DNA from: Patellifolia procumbens
Taxonomy: Eukaryota; Streptophyta; Magnoliopsida; Caryophyllales; Amaranthaceae
DNA length: 64,000 nt
Reading direction: 5' to 3'
NCBI GenBank assembly: GCA_947645195.1
Contig: CANSGD010000441.1
Location: 1,688,501 to 1,752,500 of the forward strand
Made by a program: the position numbers and the translations under genes. The stretch's first letter is position 1. Each line of letters begins with the position of its first letter. This document shows positions 22,470-34,609 of this stretch, in pieces. The notes beneath the pieces were generated by a model, which was given only the letters and a program-made list of their open reading frames with translations, did no database searches and was not told where the DNA came from.

Positions 22470-22765
22470 TTCCTAGAATCTAGGAAGTCAGTTCCTAGAA
22501 TCCAGGAAGTCAGTTGACTGACTACTAAGTCAGTTCCTACAATCTAGGAAGTGCAGTAACCAACTAAGAACACTACCAACAGCATGCTACGATTGTGGAG
22601 GAAGTGTTAACTGAGTATGTAACAACTTAGCAACAACTTGCTGATTATAAGGAGCGTGTAACAACCAAGACTTACTCAGCAACTAATTCTGTTAGCAGTT
22701 CCTGGTTTCTAGGAACAACCAGAAACTGACTGGTCAGTTAGTTCCTGGAATCTAGGAGGTCTAAC
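22470..22765. repeat. TTCCTAGAATCTAGGAA palindrome cluster in SIRE-like LTR
   Basis: At least five copies of TTCCTAGAATCTAGGAA or one- to four-base variants, several preceded by gtcag, between 22470 and 22765. They lie about 200 bp upstream of the LTR TATA box. Confidence 0.75.
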
Positions 22766-23119
22766 TAACCACCAAGTATTCATCAGTCAACAAAGCTAGC
22801 TACATGCTGATTTAGTGGAGATTGTGGCTGATTAAGACATGGACTTAGTGGGCAAGCTTCCTGGGAATAATGGCTACAAACATGGAGATCATGGCCTACA
22901 ATTAAGTAGCCATAACTACCTTGAAGAGCAAAAATACGAGTTGCTGAATTCTCCTATATATAGCACAAGAAACTCAGAATGAAGACTAAGACTTTCCAGA
23001 ATTTAATGTTCATATATATTTAGAAAGTTTTCGTTCTATTTACTCATCTTCATAGCAAATATATTGTATTCGTTTTTTAGTGTTGGGTGAGAGAAATTTA
23101 AGAGAGAAACTTGTGTAAT

Positions 23120-23210
23120 CAAGAGAGAAAGAGAAAGAGAAAGAGAAAGAGAAAGAGAAGACTTCGAGTGAAGTCAAGTGAGAAGACTTCGAGTGAAGTC
23201 GAGTGAGAAA
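23120..23210 (+). repeat. GAGAAA microsatellite and 24-bp tandem repeat
   Basis: About five GAGAAA repeats are followed by two copies of a unit containing gaagacttcgagtgaagtc, itself partly palindromic. Located downstream of the TATA box of the SIRE-like LTR, so transcribed in the R/U5 part. Confidence 0.8.
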
Positions 23211-23914
23211 GTCACGTGTTCAGGGGGAACAAGGTGAGTGGGAACAAGTTCCTAGAGGGCAAGGAACAGGGTGAAAATTTATAATAGGTTGTACTGAGTT
23301 GTAAACGCTATAATAAATAAGAGAAGGCATAGTTTCTTCCTAGAGAAGTTTGGAAGAATACCTTGTTAAGTAATCTCCTTTGTTCCTACTACTCTTTGTT
23401 CCTACTCTTTACATTTCATTCTCTTCTATTTACTTAAGAGTTTTTATAATCCGCAAAAAGTGTCTAAAATCCCTACAACTACAATTCACCCCCCTCTTGT
23501 AGTTGATCTAGTGTTCATACTAGACTAACATCATGGTATAAACATGGTTTTCCTCCCTAAAACCCTAGAAATATGACTACTCACTCATAATCGAATCAGC
23601 ATTGAAGAACGTAATATAAAAACCCAAACTTTGCATCATGAACTATTAAATAAGCAAACTCAACAATCAAAGATTAAATAAAGAAATTAAGAGAGATGAA
23701 CAATTCTGAGTGACGGAGAGCAAAACTTTAATTGAAAAATAATCTGAGGTTTGATCTCCTCCAAAACTAATCTAAAAGTGTTTACTCTAAAAAGCTCTCA
23801 AACTAAATTAATGATAATGGAAAATTAAGTGTCTCACGAATAATAAAGCTTAGCTATTTATTATGAAACCTAAAAGTAATTAGAAAGTGGACTAAAATAA
23901 GATAGAATTTGGGC

Positions 23915-24305
23915 CGCGGGTTGGCTGCCCGATCGGGTCCATTTGCCTGATGTTATCGGGCCAAAACAAATGGCCCAGTTTCTTTCCTTGTATGCAGAAC
24001 ATAACACCAGTTAAAGTGGCCCTGCCCGTTTGGATCGGGCGCTGCTGCGTGATCGGGCTGATACTAAAATGGCCCAAGTTCTTTTCTCCAGATTAACACG
24101 CTAGCTCAGCCTAACAACTTGGAGTTTGGGTCTCACCCGATGGGCTTGGGCACAACTGCCCTATCGGGCCCGAGACGGTGGAATTGAGGGCGAGAAATTG
24201 AGCCCGATCGGGGCTTGCAGCCCGATGGCCTCGGGCCAGGTACGATTTCAACTTCAAAGGACGTGGAATGGAGCCGAGGGTTCCGGGCCTACTAGCCCGA
24301 TTGGG
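23915..24305. repeat. Decayed CCCGATCGGG palindrome cluster, inverted solo LTR
   Basis: Two perfect CCCGATCGGG copies (near 23928 and 24202) and at least eight degenerate ones (ATCGGGCC, CCCGATGGGC, CCCGATTGGG). Same place in the LTR as in the tandem element, so the cluster is an old feature of this lineage. Confidence 0.8.
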
Positions 24306-24619
24306 CCAGGCTTCTCTTAGCTTGTTTCTTGATTTTTTTTGCATTTCCGAGATCGCACTTTGCTAGGTCTCAGGACCTCGTAAACCATTCATAGTGCTTG
24401 TTACAACTTCTACGGGCCTTGTAACAACTTGCTAAGTCGGGGTTGCTTCAATATGGCTCGGAATAGGGAGAAAACTCCCTAAAACCTGCAATTCAACATA
24501 GAACAACAAAACCACAACTATATAGAGTAATTAGCACAAATTAGCTCCGAATAGCTCCAATTAAGCATGATATAGATCACGAATAGAGGGGAAAAACTCT
24601 ATACATAATCATGTTATCA

Positions 24620-25803
24620 GTGGCACATAATGAAAAAAATTCCTTCTAAGGTAGGGCCTGATACGTGTATGAATACAGAGTATTTAAAAAAATTGAATGT
24701 TATTGTTAGGAATAGAGATCTTGAGCCCGAAGAATTTGATGAATGGTGTCATAATGTGATGCACGAGTTTGGTTTAGAGAATGATGAATGGTTTCTCTAT
24801 ATGTTTAGTCTAAGAAAGATGTGGAATCCTTCTTATTTTCGAGATCTCTACATGGGTGGTATCCTGCGGTCCACTCAGATTTTGAAATATGAAAATATCT
24901 TTTTTACCAAATTTACAAATGCAAAATTGCTTTTGATTGAGTCATGGTTTATGATTGAATATTATATGGATGCTCAAAGATATGCTCATGACAAACTTAC
25001 TTGTGACTTTAAGAATTCATTGCCTCGACTTGTAACCCCACTTCACCTAGAAAAACATGCCTCTGTTGTGTACACCCACAACATGTTCTATAAGTTCTAA
25101 CATGACTTCTAACATGTGGTTTTCAACTGTGGAATACAAAGAGTTGAAATAAATGGTGCAGTAGTGAAGTTTATAATTCCTGACAACACAAGGAAGAAAA
25201 TTTATCTAGTGACATATATTATGGATTCTAATGATGGTTTTTACCCTTGTAAATTGTTTGAATCCATGAGTATATTATGTCATCACATACCTTTTGTGAT
25301 GAAATGCAAGTTTTTGGATGAAATACCGAAACAATTTGTTCTGCATCATTAGTCTCAAGATGCTTTAAAGAAGTCTATTTTCAATTTGCAAAGAGATTTG
25401 GATGGTAAGGGAAAGCTCATAAGCGTAAATTTTTGCGAGATGTGTGATGTAAAATATACTAATGTGTTAGCCTTTCCGTAAACAACACTAAAAATCTTGA
25501 GTTACTCTTGTAAAAATTAACCCTTTTGGAAAGTGAGATGAAATCTGAAAAACCAAGTAATGAACAAGACTCTAGGGAAACACACATTGAAATCTATTTG
25601 ATTCTAATGTAGTATCTGGTGAAATTATTCCTCCTCACAAGTCTTCAAACAAATGGAGCGAAACTGGTAAGAGAAAGAAAAGTGACAAAGAAATTGCCAT
25701 CGAGACGCACAATAACAAACAAGAAAGACTTTGCTGGTTGTGCGGCCAACTATCACTTCACAATAATCGAAACTGTCCATTGAAAAAAAAGGACATGGAA
25801 TGA
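24620..25803 (+). pseudogene. MULE transposase, C-terminal part with SWIM and CCHC motifs
   Basis: Continues the transposase frame directly from 21360 (CMW | HIMKKIPSK). The MULE domain goes on through EEFDEWCHNVMHEFGL and LRKMWNPSYFRDLYMGGI to a stop at about 25098. A SWIM-like zinc motif follows after another break (25116-25350): CKLFESMSILCHH, in which the first cysteine of the usual CxC pair is Tyr. A degenerate CCHC knuckle (CWLCGQLSLHNNRNC, one residue longer than usual) precedes a stop near 25800. FAR1-type MULE transposases have this order: DNA-binding, DDE, SWIM, knuckle. Stops and shifts make this a pseudogene. Confidence 0.8.
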
Positions 25804-26188
25804 GGTAATATTAGCAATTTTGTAAATCATAGTCTGAACATCTACTAGGGATTTCCTATTCAGTTTATAATTTCAATGAAAATGTACCCTTTTTTGTACC
25901 TTTTTTTGGCAAAAGTAATTTTAAGGCCTCATGTAGATCTTTGACTGCAGAATGAAGAACGGAGGCGTTGGCTGGTTGCACTATGTAGGTTGTGGAATGT
26001 GGTAATATTAACATTTTTTAAAAATCATAGTCTGAACATCTAAGGGGGGTTTCCTATTGTTTATAATATTGATGAAAATGTACCCTTTTTTCTTTCATAT
26101 ATACCTTTTTTGGTTAAAGTAATTTTAATGGTTCATGTTGATTTTTGACTATAGACTGAACAACGGAGGCGTGGGCTGGGTGCACTAT
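25803..26188 (+). repeat. Duplicated intron-plus-exon unit at the transposase 3' end
   Basis: Two copies of about 185-190 bp (25803-25985 and 25999-26188) share taatatta, atcatagtctgaacatct, atgaaaatgtaccctttttt and a terminal exon-like segment. The segment follows an AG (ctgcag in copy 1, actatag in copy 2) and reads NEERRRW in copy 1 and TEQRRRG in copy 2. Confidence 0.65.
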
Positions 26189-28448
26189 GATGTTCAGGGA
26201 GCCACCAAAGGAATATTGAAGACACATGCTTTCAGAACGACTTTTATCTTTTTATCTAGTTCTTTTGTTTTTGTAATATGCAACAAGATCTTATATTATT
26301 AAATAAAATTATAAACTTTTGGACGAATTTAAAGAGTTTAGATTATATTGGGTTTGGTAAACCTTAGTTCTATGCATATAATCTCTCCTCTTCGTTCTAA
26401 TTTTATTTAAGTGCCATTTTACGTGTATAATGTATATGTTTTGCTTACAAATGATCATTTGAGTCTGAGGTAATTCGTTACAAAAATTGGATTCCATTGC
26501 GTTTTTTTATAGTTGTTTGGTGAATCTTAAATGTTTTGAGTTGTTGAGTATCTAGTGTGGTGTGCAGTGTGCCTCATTGTATGATCTCGTTGACGTGCCA
26601 AAGGAACTTCTGCCGCTAATATACGATAATTGATAGCTGGGAGAGTGCAGGAAGGGATAAAGTGAAAAGGCAATGGGAAATATTTTGAATGCAATTTTGA
26701 ACTTGGATTATGTTTGATGAAGTCTGATTTATGGAGTTATTGTGACTTGTAACAATTATATTTGGCATTTAATCACTTAAAAATTATGAATGCATAAGTA
26801 AGATACTGCATATAACAATATTTTCGGGGTTATTATCAGCCTAAATGCTTACCCAAAACTTCACAATAAAATAAAAAAATGTTGTTCTAAATGAATACAA
26901 ATTTCTCATGATAATGAATATATGTCTACTCAAGAGGGTTGCAAAGCATTCAATCTATTAATAGAAACATCATAAATATGAAATTCATATCAATCTCATA
27001 ACAAATAAAAAAACAAAACCAATTCATAAAAAGCTTACTCATTTCATATTCAACCATATCAAATAAAAAAAGGGTTCTCATAATTCCAAATCAAAAACAA
27101 AACTTATAGCATTTCTCCATTATATTCCTATCAAATGGAGTAGTTCAGTGGGTACAATGCCTCAATAAGACGAACATTGTACAAAAATTCACCCTGTAAA
27201 AAATACCAAAAAAACTAGTGCTAAAGTATCGATAACATTTTGCTACGAAATGTGTAGACATCAAACTCTATACATCAAAAGCCAACATTGTGCAACTGCC
27301 AAATTAACTTGCCTTGCTAATAAGCCAACAAAAATCCCTAAACCATAACCTTCCAATCTTTTCAATAAATGTATCAACAAATAACTTTGTTAAATGTGAC
27401 TCAGGGTCTCCTAATGGGCTTCACCCAGCCCCATGGATTCTTTTTCACCTGCTTTGTTTATAAACATTTCAATACATTCATTTCAAAGTATTTCAATTAG
27501 TTGTTAATTCAAACTTGTCAATCTTGATTCAACACTTGTAAAAAAAATAAGAAGACAAAAAAATTTATTAGTTAACCCAACAACCACCATACAAATAATC
27601 AAAACTTTTTGGCATTATGCAATTTTATAGTCAGACTGCAAAACTAAATGCACAAAAGCCTATAATTTAGGGAAAAACCCTACTTTTAAAGCTAAAAGGG
27701 GTCCATTTTAAAAAACAACATCATAGTCATTTTCAAGAAACAAATTAGAAGAAGTAATCGAATCCAATACAAGTTTGAATTCCAAAGATATTAGCAAATT
27801 AACCCACCGATACCGAGTTTATGTTTGTAATTTATTTAGCTACTTTCATTCATTCAACCCTAATTCTCAAACAAGTATAAACTTCAAAATTGTTAACGCA
27901 AAGAAACTTTAACCCTAATTCTTAAACAAGTAAAAAGTACAAAGAGAAAATTTTAACCAATTTGAGTAGCTTCCCAACATATAGCAAGAAGCAGAATTAG
28001 AAATACACACGAGAGAGGACTACCAAACAAAGCAAAAAAGATTGGGTTGTTGAGCTATTAGGCAACAAATTGTTGCCTCACCTGCCTATATGAAATGCTT
28101 GCTTGCCACCACCGCAATTTACACTAAGTAATAATTATTTTTTGTGATTAACTAATCACATAGTAGTAGGAAGTCATGCACAACAATTAGGCATAGGAAG
28201 TCATGAACTTTGTGAAAATTATGGCAGGAAGTAATGAGCTAAGCTATAAAATTACAATTCTAACAAATCAAAATCAATTCAATTGACTAGATTATATATT
28301 CTGCATCCAAGTCAAATCACATTCACAAAAAGCCTGCAATTTTTGGGAAAAATCCTACTTTTAAAGATTAAAAGGGTCAACTTTAAAAAATAAGATAATG
28401 AATAGAGTTGCTTCTAATAATAGCTAAATAAGATGTATTATTACCTCA
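26189..28448. other. AT-rich spacer between the convergent transposase and Ulp1-like pseudogenes
   Basis: No clear coding exon. Near 27655-27730 and 28325-28405 there are two copies of a segment with gggaaaaaccctacttttaaag (second copy gggaaaaatcctacttttaaag), which look like duplicated intron or UTR sequence of the minus-strand gene. A terminator cannot be assigned. Confidence 0.4.
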
Positions 28449-29000
28449 TTACTTCTTCTTAGGTGTCTTGTTTTCTGCCAATTTCTTGAAAGCTACATCA
28501 TTCTCAATTTTGTTGATAGACTTTAGCATTTCATCTTTCTTCTTCTTAAAATCTTCAACTCTTTCAAGAAGAGGCTCGCGAACTTCATTGAGTCCACTTA
28601 GAAGGTTCGTAGCAACAACCAAAGCACGATATACACGCCTTCTTAAAGCCATAATTTAATAGAAAAAAAGAAAAATATAATAAATATTTATTAAATAATA
28701 CTAATAAAAAATTACAGTTAAAATGTTAGATATAAACTACCCTTTTCAATTCACATTTAAATTTCTTCCCTTTGAAAAACAACATGTGCAACATCATAAA
28801 AACACACAATCTAAGTTGGGGTGCTTTACACTGCCAGTCAAATTCAATATTTTCAATAGGAAAAGTTTCAATATTTAGTCCAGGCTGCAACATGTAATTC
28901 TCACAACTACATCCAACTCCTTCCCCTAGAGAGCATCAAGTGCTACAATGTGTTAAAAAATAGTACATTTTACAAAAAACAACAGTTTTTAAAAAACCAA
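28449..29000 (-). pseudogene. Ulp1-like (C48 protease) C-terminal region
   Basis: Read on the minus strand. About 28955-28750 encodes a segment with EFDWQCKAPQLR and VFMMLHMLFFKGKKF, matching the part of MULE-borne Ulp1-like proteins around the catalytic Cys (normally D-C-G-V-F; here reduced to LC-VF, losing the glycine). After an intron-like gap it continues at 28652-28449 with ALRRRVYRALVVATNLLSG and LNEVREPLLERVEDFKKKKDE, ending in a Lys-rich tail. Full Ulp1 enzymes remove SUMO from proteins; a His-Trp motif for the first catalytic residue is not found, and several stops occur upstream. The family call rests on this C-terminal pattern and on the partner domain at 49633. Confidence 0.5.
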
Positions 29001-30862
29001 AGCTTGACCGAAAATAACAAGATGATTGAGTCATACCACTGTCATTGCGTAACATCTAAACATCACTATTTCCTTCTGAGTGTACCTCCGTTTATCAAAG
29101 TATTGGATTAATTGCATATTAAAATTAACAACAATACAAAAGAAATGTTCCTCAATAATGATGGGAACAAAAATCTGTCATTAAAAGAAGTTAGAAACAC
29201 TTTCACAATTACAAAATAAAGACCTATTAAAAAATAAAAATGTATATACCATGCTAGATTTCTTAAACTGATCTTCTATCTTATTTGTCAAAATCTAATG
29301 TTTAAAGGAATTGCGAAGTTCCTTTGTCCGCTTATTTCTCAAATCATCATCTTTCGTTGCATTAATCATCAACTGAAATGAAAACTGAAAGGGAAAAAAA
29401 TATAATTAAAAGAAGTATAAATAAAAAAGGGAGAAATGAATATCAAAAATCGAACTTACAGAGTAATTTATCCCAAAAAGAATCTTATATCAATATTATA
29501 AACAGAATCGGAAAAATAAAAAAGGGTATACAATAACGCAATATATCTTCAGTATCATTTAGCAATAGCAACCATGTAGTGATGATGCATGTAGCAATCT
29601 TGAAAAAGGGGGCTAATGTGCAGATATCTTCTCGAGAAACGACTTGATTCACCCTCGAAGAAAAATATTACTTACTGAATATCATTAAAAATATCATAAA
29701 AAGGCTAAAAATATAAAAGAATAAATTCAAAAATAGAATATTCACCCATCAAGAATACCAAAATCCTTCCTATCGTATCGTTCTGGGAACTAAAAAAACA
29801 GTAGTCCATAACCTCCTGATGTAACGCAGGCAAGGCTTTCATCTTCTCTTGGTTCTTGCTCAGGAACTCAAATATGAGATTAAGTTGAGCATTGGATGGC
29901 TACATCGAGGTTCCATGTCAGATCCCAACAATGATGCAAGAACATCTTCAATGACGATTACCCTCCTCCTCATAAGCTGTTAAATCATCATCCATTTGGC
30001 CACTAGACTACAAATCATCATCACCGATATCCTCATCAACATCCATTTTTTCAATGGAGTTTAATACTTAATCAAGAACCTCTTTTTATTATTTTGGTTG
30101 ACTTTGATCTACACACAAATTAGAGTAAAACATCAAAGAAAAAAAACAATTTAGATAACAATAACACAACACATACTATACAAAAAAGGGTACTGACAAC
30201 TATAAAGAGGATACATGCATAGAAGAGTAGATTAAACCATTGAAGCATATGAAAAATAAAAAAAAAGTATACAATAACGCATCACATATTATACAAAAAG
30301 GGTACTAACAAGTATAAAGAGGGTACATGCACATGGGAATGCTTACTTATCACTAAAATTTAAAACACATACACAAAACAAGTAACTTCAGGACCTAACA
30401 ACTCAAACGATGGCATCGTCTCTATAGGTTCTTCATGAGATAGAAATTATCGATGATTTTATCAATACTTCGAAGAGTCTCTGGATCAGAAAAAAAATTA
30501 TCCGTCTGAGAAACTATAGGTGACTCCGAGGTGCTCTTCCTTCGCTTGCATCATTCTAATTTTTTTCACTCTTCGCAGTTTGTAGCTCCTGGTGATCTTT
30601 CAATTTTTCTTTGATATCTTGAAGCCGATTCATGTGAATGGAAGATACCATATTAGGCTTTAGAAGAAGAATAACTTCTTGAACATCCTAATAAAACAAA
30701 ATATAGTAATCAAGTAAAAGTGTTAGCATTAGAAAATAACATATTATATATTATAAAAAATAGGGTACTTACAAGAATAAAGGGGTACATGCAACAATAC
30801 TTACATCTTGATCCTTTGATTTTATTTCTTCATCAGTAAGAAAACCTTCAAGAATCACAAGC
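29001..30862 (-). pseudogene. Ulp1-like gene, middle exons (broken)
   Basis: Minus-strand exon-like islands. 30862-30805 is open (LVILEGFLTDEEIKSKDQ) and ends at the donor GTAAG; it continues the frame of 49633 across the copia insertion. About 30689-30410 encodes a Lys/Glu-rich helical segment (MNRLQDIKEKLKDHQEL) followed by stops. About 30060-29830 begins with an acidic run and contains LIFEFLSKNQEKMKALPAL. The gaps carry gggtac and gtacatgc motifs like those in the transposase introns. Stops and shifts interrupt every island. Confidence 0.5.
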
Positions 30863-31999
30863 TGTATGAACTTAGATGTACTTAGCGGAATTTTAAGTAT
30901 CATATACTTAACATCTTACCCCAAGACCAACATGCATATAAATCAATATGAATCAAAAGTATTATGGAACCATAACTTTTAATGCGTGTGTTCCTCTTAA
31001 TAAGGTATTTTTAGTGGAGATATTTTATAGAACGTCAAATGTCGTTTCTCTAGTATTGGTCCACGAGTAATGGAAGGATCACCACGTATGATAGTACGGA
31101 AGAGATGAACAAGTTTCACTCTCTTACTTTTTATGATGAATGAGACCGAAAATGGGGAGAAGATGGAGTAGATAAAAAACTCTCAAAAATCAGATTTCAG
31201 AGAGAAAAGATGATAAACTCAAGTGTCTACCTCCTTTGTCATCTCTACATCACTTATATAGTGAAGTTACAAAGGGAGTTACTTGTGGCTTCATTAGGGT
31301 CATAATGCCATATTTTATGAAGCTTTATTAGTCACATAATGTCGTACGTTATGGATTTAATAACCACAATAGTTACAACTTTGTAACCTCTACATCATAA
31401 AGTATATAGAGAGGTTACAAGGTGTCTCATTGTAATATTTTATTAGTCTCATAATGTCATGCATTATAAGACATTAACCTCATGAGTTACAAACTCCTCC
31501 ATCCATCAATATTCTCGGCCAACCCATTTCTCAATTGGGTTTGAGTAATATCCAACCAAATGCTACAATGTGTGACCTCATAGGACCCAATAAATATTAG
31601 TAGTTGGCTCAATCTAATTAGTCCAAAAAACCGTAATTAGCTTCTACCAAAACGTTACGGTCACCTAATATTCTTGAAAATTTATCTATATAAATTATCC
31701 TTATATATTTAGTGATTGTTTGGTTGACATGAAAAAACACGGGCAATAAAAATTCGCATGAAATAGAAAATGGTTGGGTTGTTTGGTTGACACTAACATG
31801 GCAAAATCCCCTAGGTAAGTTGAAATTCCCATGGGAATTTACTTCCCCCATTGTCAACCAAACATTTTAGCCAAATTCCCAAGAATTTGATTAAGGAATT
31901 GATTTCCTATGAATTAGAGTTTCATGAGAATTTTCACTTCCCACATACACCAAACGACCACTTAGATTATTACACTTGCTCGAAGGACAAAATCCTTCA
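30863..31999 (-). repeat. 3' LTR of copia 1, with MITE inside
   Basis: Runs TGAAGGATTT...TACA on the minus strand. About 884 bp when the MITE at 31712-31961 is discounted, against 877 bp for the 5' LTR. Promoter-like TATATAA at about 31256. Confidence 0.8.
31712..31961. mobile_element. PIF/Harbinger (Tourist-like) MITE
   Basis: A 250-bp element with termini GTGATTGTTTGGTTGAC and (complemented) GTGGTCGTTTGGTGTAT, flanked by TTA on both sides (31709-31711 and 31962-31964). The two other copies of this LTR (48756-49632 and 59995-60871) lack it, giving empty sites near 49598 and 60837. Confidence 0.85.
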
Positions 32000-33598
32000 A
32001 TCTCCCATTTATCCAAGAACAAGTGTGTAATATTTAAGCTCGTAAAGTCACTTAATGTCCCACTTGATGATATGGTAACTTCCAATGTTAACCATATCAG
32101 TGTTCAGGTCGATACTTGAAATATGAGTTCGAACTGTCAAAACAAATGATTAAAGGAAAAATTGCCTATAATAATGCAACCTTTTGCCCGTTAGCAGATA
32201 ATAATGCAACCTAGATTATTCTGGAATAATGCAACCTTTATACCCCATTTATTTTAAACAGCAAATGACCGGTAACCTGAACCATATGTAATTTTTATTA
32301 AAAACTTTAAATTCAAAACGATAAAATTAATTTTTTTTTTAAAACCTAAACTAAACCCTACCCCCACCCCAGCCAATACCCAGAACCACCCCACGCCAGC
32401 CCCCACCCTAGCCCCACCTCCCTCACCGGAAACTACTCAGAATCACCCCACCCACTACCCATCGATGACAATTTCCCTTTCTTTCGTCTCTAGTCTCGCC
32501 GAAAAATGCGTGGGGTTAGGGGAGGGAAGGGGAGGCGCGCGAAATCTGGAAGATGGTAGGGGAGGGGTGGGATTTCGGGGGTGGGAGAAGGTTGGGTGAG
32601 GTTGTGATGGTTAGGGGGCTTCGAAGGGGGTGGGTTGGGGTGGGCTAGCGGGTTCGAAGGGTTGGGTAAGGGTGGCTGAACATTTTCGAAGGGAGTGGGG
32701 TGAGGTTGGAGGTGGCGGCTGGGCATTTCAAAGAGAGTGGGGTGGTGGTCGGAGGTGGCTGAGCATTTTCAGACGGAGTGGGAAGGTGGTCGGACGGGGC
32801 TGGGCATGGTGGAGGAGGGGTGGCTGGTTTGTGCTTGATGGTGGGTTAGGGGGAGGGGTTATATTTTTTTGTTTTATCTTTATTTTTTATTTTTTTAAAA
32901 TTTGTTTATTAGGACCAATGACAAGCCGACATGTGTCCCACTAAACCTATTATTCAGGTTATATCCAATTTTGCATTATTCTAGAATAATCTTTAGGTTG
33001 CATTATTATCTGCGAATGGGCAAAAGGTTGCATTATTCTAGGCAATTTTTCCAATGATTAACTCCTTAATTCATTTGAGCAAGGCCATGCATTTTTCAGT
33101 TATCGGTCTTCAAGAGGCCAAGTAACCAATTCTAACTGTTTAGGAGGACTTATCCAGTCTTGTATAACCAAAACTCCCACTTAATTCCTAGCAACTCCGA
33201 TCACTGCCTTTATGACCTCCTTTTACGGCATGACGTTTTGCAGTGTTAAAAATATACTAATCCATAAGTGAGAATAGTGTTATACTTATATCAAAGGAAT
33301 CCACTAAATATGATGACGAGATTCTCAAAACACTTTAGAGAACTCTATATAGGTCTGTCTGTTATGTATCCATTATACATGTCTATGTTGTAAATGACTA
33401 TACATCTCTATGTCCCCATAGCCCATGAAACTGCACTATCAGTCCCTTACAATCTAATCCTCGAAAGTGAATCATTTATGTCCAACCTAATGATTCAGAA
33501 TAGAGACATATATATTATAACTCATGTTCACCGGATAGGGTTTCATTTGTCAAATCACGGATTTGACAAACCTATCAAATGTTATAAAATATCTTAGA
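32000..33598 (-). other. 3' non-coding region of copia 1
   Basis: Polypurine tract at 32000-32011, then non-coding sequence interrupted by the MITE at 32154-33052. It continues to 33598, where the gypsy element inserted; the remainder is at 40076-40190. No coding signal. Confidence 0.6.
32154..33052. mobile_element. Mutator-type MITE with G-rich core
   Basis: Inverted repeats of about 100 bp (GGAAAAATTGCC at both ends, then ataatgcaaccttttgccc) and a 9-bp duplication AATGATTAA at 32145-32153 and 33053-33061, the size typical of Mutator elements; one extra A sits at the left border. The left interior (32345-32450) is C-rich and the right interior (32515-32850) is strongly G-rich, with many runs of three to four G. 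No transposase. Confidence 0.82.
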
Positions 33599-33603
33599 CG
33601 TTT

Positions 33604-34564
33604 TGTTATATTTTGACTATAGATTACTCGAAATATAAGTATAATAGTTTTTAGCTTATCTTAATTTAACTTAGATATAGATTCACCACTAAGTTAAGTT
33701 AAGGTCCCTAAGAATACCACTTCATTCAAGCTAAAGAATTAAGCTAGCAAAGGCACTTAGATTAACTAGAGAATTAATCAAAACAAATAAAAACTCAAGG
33801 TTTTCGGATTCAAAGTCAAGTGTCCCTTTCAGTTATGCTTGTAGTCCTTTAAATACATGTCCTTGATCCTAATTTACGAAAAATAAACTAAATAATAAAA
33901 ATAAAATGCTACTCTTAACCTACTAGGTTAAGTAAATGAAAATCTATCGTAACTAAGGTCGAAAATCTATCTTCAATGTGTAGCTTGGCCGAAATTCTTC
34001 CTTCTCCTATCTTCTCCTTGATTCCCTCACTTATCTCTTGAAAGTAGGAGACTAAATCAAAGATGATTTGAAATAGACGTCTATCTTGATCTTAAAAGGG
34101 AAAAGATAAGTTTTTCCACACTTCTTCCTTGTTTGCACGCCTAGATTTTAGGAAATGTCTAGGTTCATTCATTCCTTGCTCCTTAGTCGATCTTCTTGAT
34201 TGTTTCCTTCTTTGTAGTCGATCTTACTTGATTGTAGGCACCTCTCTTTGATTGAGTATCTTCCTCACACGTCCAAAATATCATACAACCCTAATTGGGC
34301 TCTCTAATTAAAAGAAAGAAAATTACAACTCAACTAATACTATCCTAGTTAATCTAATATGATATTAAATTAACCAAGAGTACATTTGATTATTTTAAGA
34401 CTCCTAATAAATCAATAAAGATAATAACTTAGCTAAAATTAATTAATTAAGCTAAGGACATTTTCAAAGGACTCAATGGACTTAAGAGAATTCAGAACAT
34501 CCCTTAAAATGGAAGCAACCATGTTCTTAGTCTTAGGATCAATGGAATTAGATGGAACTCCATC
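33604..34564 (-). repeat. 3' LTR of gypsy element
   Basis: About 961 bp, TGATGGAG...ATAACA on the minus strand. Differs from the 5' LTR at scattered positions and small indels. Confidence 0.9.
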
Positions 34565-34609
34565 ATCCTCTCCTTCTTTGGAGGAGTTTGACCTCAAACT
34601 TGGTAGCTC

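Larger units (their letters stand above)
21915..23530 (+). mobile_element. Solo LTR, copia (SIRE/Maximus-like)
   Basis: A 1616-bp LTR, TGTTGTATTC...CTAACA, with a perfect TCATG duplication (21910-21914 and 23531-23535), inserted in the inverted Athila-like LTR. A TATATATA box lies at about 22955-22962, and the 3' part contains a GAGAAA microsatellite. The long LTR, the opening gttttaatgatgacaaa and the C-run near the end (cacccccctcttg) recall SIRE/Maximus LTRs; that assignment is by recognition only. There is no internal region. Confidence 0.8.
21361..24619 (-). mobile_element. Inverted solo LTR of an Athila-like family
   Basis: On the minus strand it starts TGATAACATG and ends GCCTGTCA. 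Without its own insertion it is about 1638 bp, the same length as the LTRs of the tandem element, and it resembles them along its whole length (for example the gattcgaccc and gattaggtga motifs near the 3' end). The target duplication is GTGGT/GTGGC with one mismatch. Restoring the site joins Cys-Met-Trp to His of the transposase in frame. It is more diverged than LTR 1-3 and belongs to an older or sister family. The SIRE-like solo LTR lies inside. Confidence 0.82.

Noticed and set aside
32490..32944. Pro-rich (minus) and Gly/Trp-rich (plus) frames
   Set aside because: Both are by-products of the G-rich core of a MITE, with no start context, domain or splice support.
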